DNA of 64,000 nucleotides. Source: Noviherbaspirillum pedocola (GTDB taxonomy: Bacteria; Pseudomonadota; Gammaproteobacteria; Burkholderiales; Burkholderiaceae_D). Under the pieces are notes generated by a model. The model saw only the letters and a program-made list of their open reading frames with translations. It made no database searches and had not been told where the DNA came from. The stretch lies in the NCBI RefSeq assembly GCF_016632335.1, contig NZ_JAEPBG010000011.1, positions 111,508-175,507 of the forward strand, in the 5' to 3' direction. Position numbers and translations under genes: made by a program. This document shows, piece by piece, positions 62,479 to 64,000 of the stretch; the stretch's first letter is position 1, and every line of letters begins with the position of its first letter.

Positions 62479-63529
62479 GAGCATTTTCACGCTGACCTGC
62501 CATAGCCGGCATGGCGGATATAACGCGCACATTCATCGGGAGTGAAGCAGCCGATTAAGTCGCCCATGGCGGACCACAAGGCATCCATGGTGCGCTTGGC
62601 TGCTTTCCTGAGCAGGGTTTGAGCTTGGCAAACACCTGTTCGATCGGGTTGTAGTCGGGGCTGTAGAGCGGCAGGTAGCGCAGCTGTGCTCCCGCAGCGT
62701 TAATGGCTTCGGCAATGCCAGCGACCTTGTGTGCACCGAGATAGTCCAGCACGATGATATCGCCGGGCTGCAATTCGGGAACCAGCGCTTGTTGTACCCA
62801 TGCGCAGAAGGCAGGGCCGTTCATCGGGCCATCGAGCACCAATGGCGCAATCAATCCCGTGGTGCGCAAGGCGCAAACAAAGGTGGTCGTTTTCCAATGT
62901 CCGTAAGGTGCTTGCCCAATACAGCGCTGACCAATTGGAGAGCGTCCCCGGGTAGGCGTCATATTGGTGCTGGCCCAGGTCTCGTCGAGAAACGCCAATC
63001 GGCCAAGCACCGCGCCAGGCTGCTCGTCCTGCCAGGCCTGACGCGCCTGCGCTACGTCTGGACGCGTTTGCTCGGCCGCATGGAGTGACTTTTTTTCAGG
63101 CTCAAGCCCAGCCGGGCGACGGTCTTCCACACGGTGGTGATTCCGACTCGCACGCCGTGCTCGGCATGAAGCCACTCGCACAGCTGCTGCAAGGTCAGAT
63201 CGCTCACGCTCGCTACCTGATCCGCCAAGGCTTGTTCCAGACCGCTGAGTTTGGACGGCACATGATTGCATTGCCGTCCCGGGGCATCCTCGCCGCGCCG
63301 ACGCCGGCGGGAACGCGCCGGGCTACATACGATTGACTGACGCCGAAGCGTGCCGCGACTTCCCGAATGCTGCCCGGCGCACTCAGTACGCGATCGCGTA
63401 AATCTTGCCCATAGGCTTGTCCCAAATGCCAGACCATCGCCGTGCTCCTGTCGCTGAGTACCGCTTTGATCGTCCCATACGCAGCGGAGTTTTCGTCCTT
63501 TAATGAGGCAAGTCAGGGCGAAAATGCTC
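62479..63529 (-). mobile_element. IS630-family insertion sequence, degenerate, inserted in the thiamine-diphosphate pseudogene
   Basis: 1051 bases. The ends GAGCATTTTCACGCTGACCTGCC and, inverted, GAGCATTTTCGCCCTGACTTGCC match at 21 of 23 positions. A TA flanks each side (62477-62478 and 63530-63531), which is the target duplication of the IS630/mariner group. The transposase inside is broken. Confidence 0.8.
62487..63437 (-). pseudogene. IS630-family transposase with three frameshifts
   Basis: Reading leftward, the N-terminal helix-turn-helix (REVAARFGVSQSYVARR) stops making sense near 63320 and the protein resumes in another frame (GLEQALADQVASVSDLTLQQLC). A second shift falls on a run of seven A (63090-63096 region) between LGLSLKK and SLHAAEQTRPDVAQARQ. 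The catalytic domain follows (FLDETWASTNM, IIVLDYLGAHK in place of the usual DNL, YSPDYNPIEQVFAKLK). A third shift near 62622 leads to the natural end DLIGCFTPDECARYIRHAGY. Not functional as it stands. Confidence 0.75.
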
Positions 63530-63700
63530 TAGGACCCTGCAGGAGCAAGGGCCGACGATCACATCCTGCTTTGCGGCACCGCCTTGCGCGGCAGGGCGCT
63601 CGAATGGGCCAACCGCATTGGAATGGACACGAGCAGACAACCCGGATCCGCGGCCAAAGGCGCTCATCGGGAAGTACGCGCTCTAGCAGTTGGCGAATGA
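63530..63700 (+). pseudogene. Thiamine-diphosphate enzyme relic, part distal to the IS630 insertion
   Basis: Continuation of the relic at 62050-62478. Removing the 1051-base element and one TA joins the halves. The plus frame here reads DDHILLCGTALRGRALEWANRIGMD, matching the central nucleotide-binding domain of acetolactate synthase relatives. The coding signal fades after about 63700. Confidence 0.55.
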
Positions 63701-63900
63701 TGCAGTGAACAGTGTTTGGAAAATTGGCGATGCCTCTGGCGTCGCAGCGGTGCAGAAAGCGGCACAGGCGCTGGTCGAGCACTATAACGCATTGGTAAAG
63801 CAGGGTTTGTGGCGCGCCGCCGATGGCCAATTGTGTCGCCAGCGGTCCGCGGGGTAGGCGGTACTGCGATTATCTAGTCGGCCCTGAAGAATTCCGAATT

Positions 63901-64000
63901 TCAATAAATGAGATTGGTCTGGCAAGTACCTTTGAGCTTGTTGATGATCAGGCGCAGGTTGTGCCCGGCTCCGCACAACACCGCATGGATGGCGTCGCCG
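63901..64000 (-). CDS. IS5-family transposase, C-terminal end (continues beyond the window)
   Basis: From the window end leftward, the frame reads GDAIHAVLCGAGHNLRLIINKLKGTCQTNLIY and stops at 63901-63903. This is the typical last segment of IS5/IS1182-type transposases (HA-LCGAGHN-R-I). The catalytic residues lie outside the window. An element end probably lies near 63885. Confidence 0.7.
   Translation of the reverse strand, partial: GDAIHAVLCGAGHNLRLIINKLKGTCQTNLIY

Noticed and set aside
1..64000. CRISPR array, tRNA, rRNA, prophage structural genes or integrase with attachment sites
   Set aside because: No evenly spaced direct repeats, no cloverleaf-like segments and no phage genes were recognised by reading; a computed search could still find a weak tRNA.

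Overview
The window looks like a chromosomal, accessory-rich stretch of a betaproteobacterium, most likely Burkholderiales (perhaps Oxalobacteraceae). The basis is a tripartite tricarboxylate transporter with a Bug-type binding protein, FadR/GntR and LysR control of aromatic-acid catabolism, a chemoreceptor ending in a pentapeptide tether, and many c-di-GMP genes. That assignment is inference. I found no rRNA, tRNA or CRISPR array.

Layout. 0-12 kb: the end of a chemoreceptor gene; two large PAS-GGDEF-EAL genes, each broken inside the EAL domain by one in-frame stop (the second also by a frameshift); two small paralogous proteins; a diheme cytochrome c without a visible signal peptide; then a duplicated-domain protein, an Ala/Lys-rich exported protein, a DnaQ-like exonuclease, a predicted outer-membrane channel and a DoxX-like membrane protein. 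12-18 kb: mostly unrecognised small genes. 18-25.3 kb: a probable defence island with an HNH nuclease, a HEPN-like protein, an N6-adenine methyltransferase with a fused specificity-like domain, and a convergent, tightly coupled three-gene operon (phosphoribosyltransferase-like protein, P-loop ATPase, Rossmann-like protein of unknown function). This operon is the best candidate here for a little-described system. 25.8-31 kb: a large hypothetical protein, a cold-shock protein, a membrane diguanylate cyclase followed by an NlpC/P60 lipoprotein, and an alpha/beta hydrolase.

31.1-34.5 kb: two related, intact insertion sequences in head-to-tail tandem with the dinucleotide TG at all three boundaries, followed by a decayed IS630 transposase. 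35.5-49.9 kb: a large leftward aromatic-acid catabolic cluster. It has a TctA/TctB/Bug transporter, two class III CoA-transferases, a thiolase-like protein with a DUF35 partner, a Rieske oxygenase with its reductase, a flavin monooxygenase, a gentisate-dioxygenase-like bicupin and an FAH-family hydrolase, with an internal GntR regulator and a divergent second one. The parts fit uptake, hydroxylation or demethylation, gentisate-type ring cleavage and hydrolysis, plus a CoA-dependent branch.

51-52.3 kb holds a Phd-type antitoxin, a frameshifted VapC relic and an IS5 transposase relic. 52.7-60.2 kb is a second, rightward catabolic cluster (ABM-family protein, FMN reductase, periplasmic binding protein, alpha/beta hydrolase, luciferase-like monooxygenase, two SDRs, LysR regulator). 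The last 3.5 kb is decaying: a LysR pseudogene, a thiamine-diphosphate enzyme pseudogene split by a decayed IS630 element with a TA target duplication, and the tail of an IS5 transposase. Insertions and relics concentrate at the edges of the two catabolic blocks, consistent with assembly by transposition.
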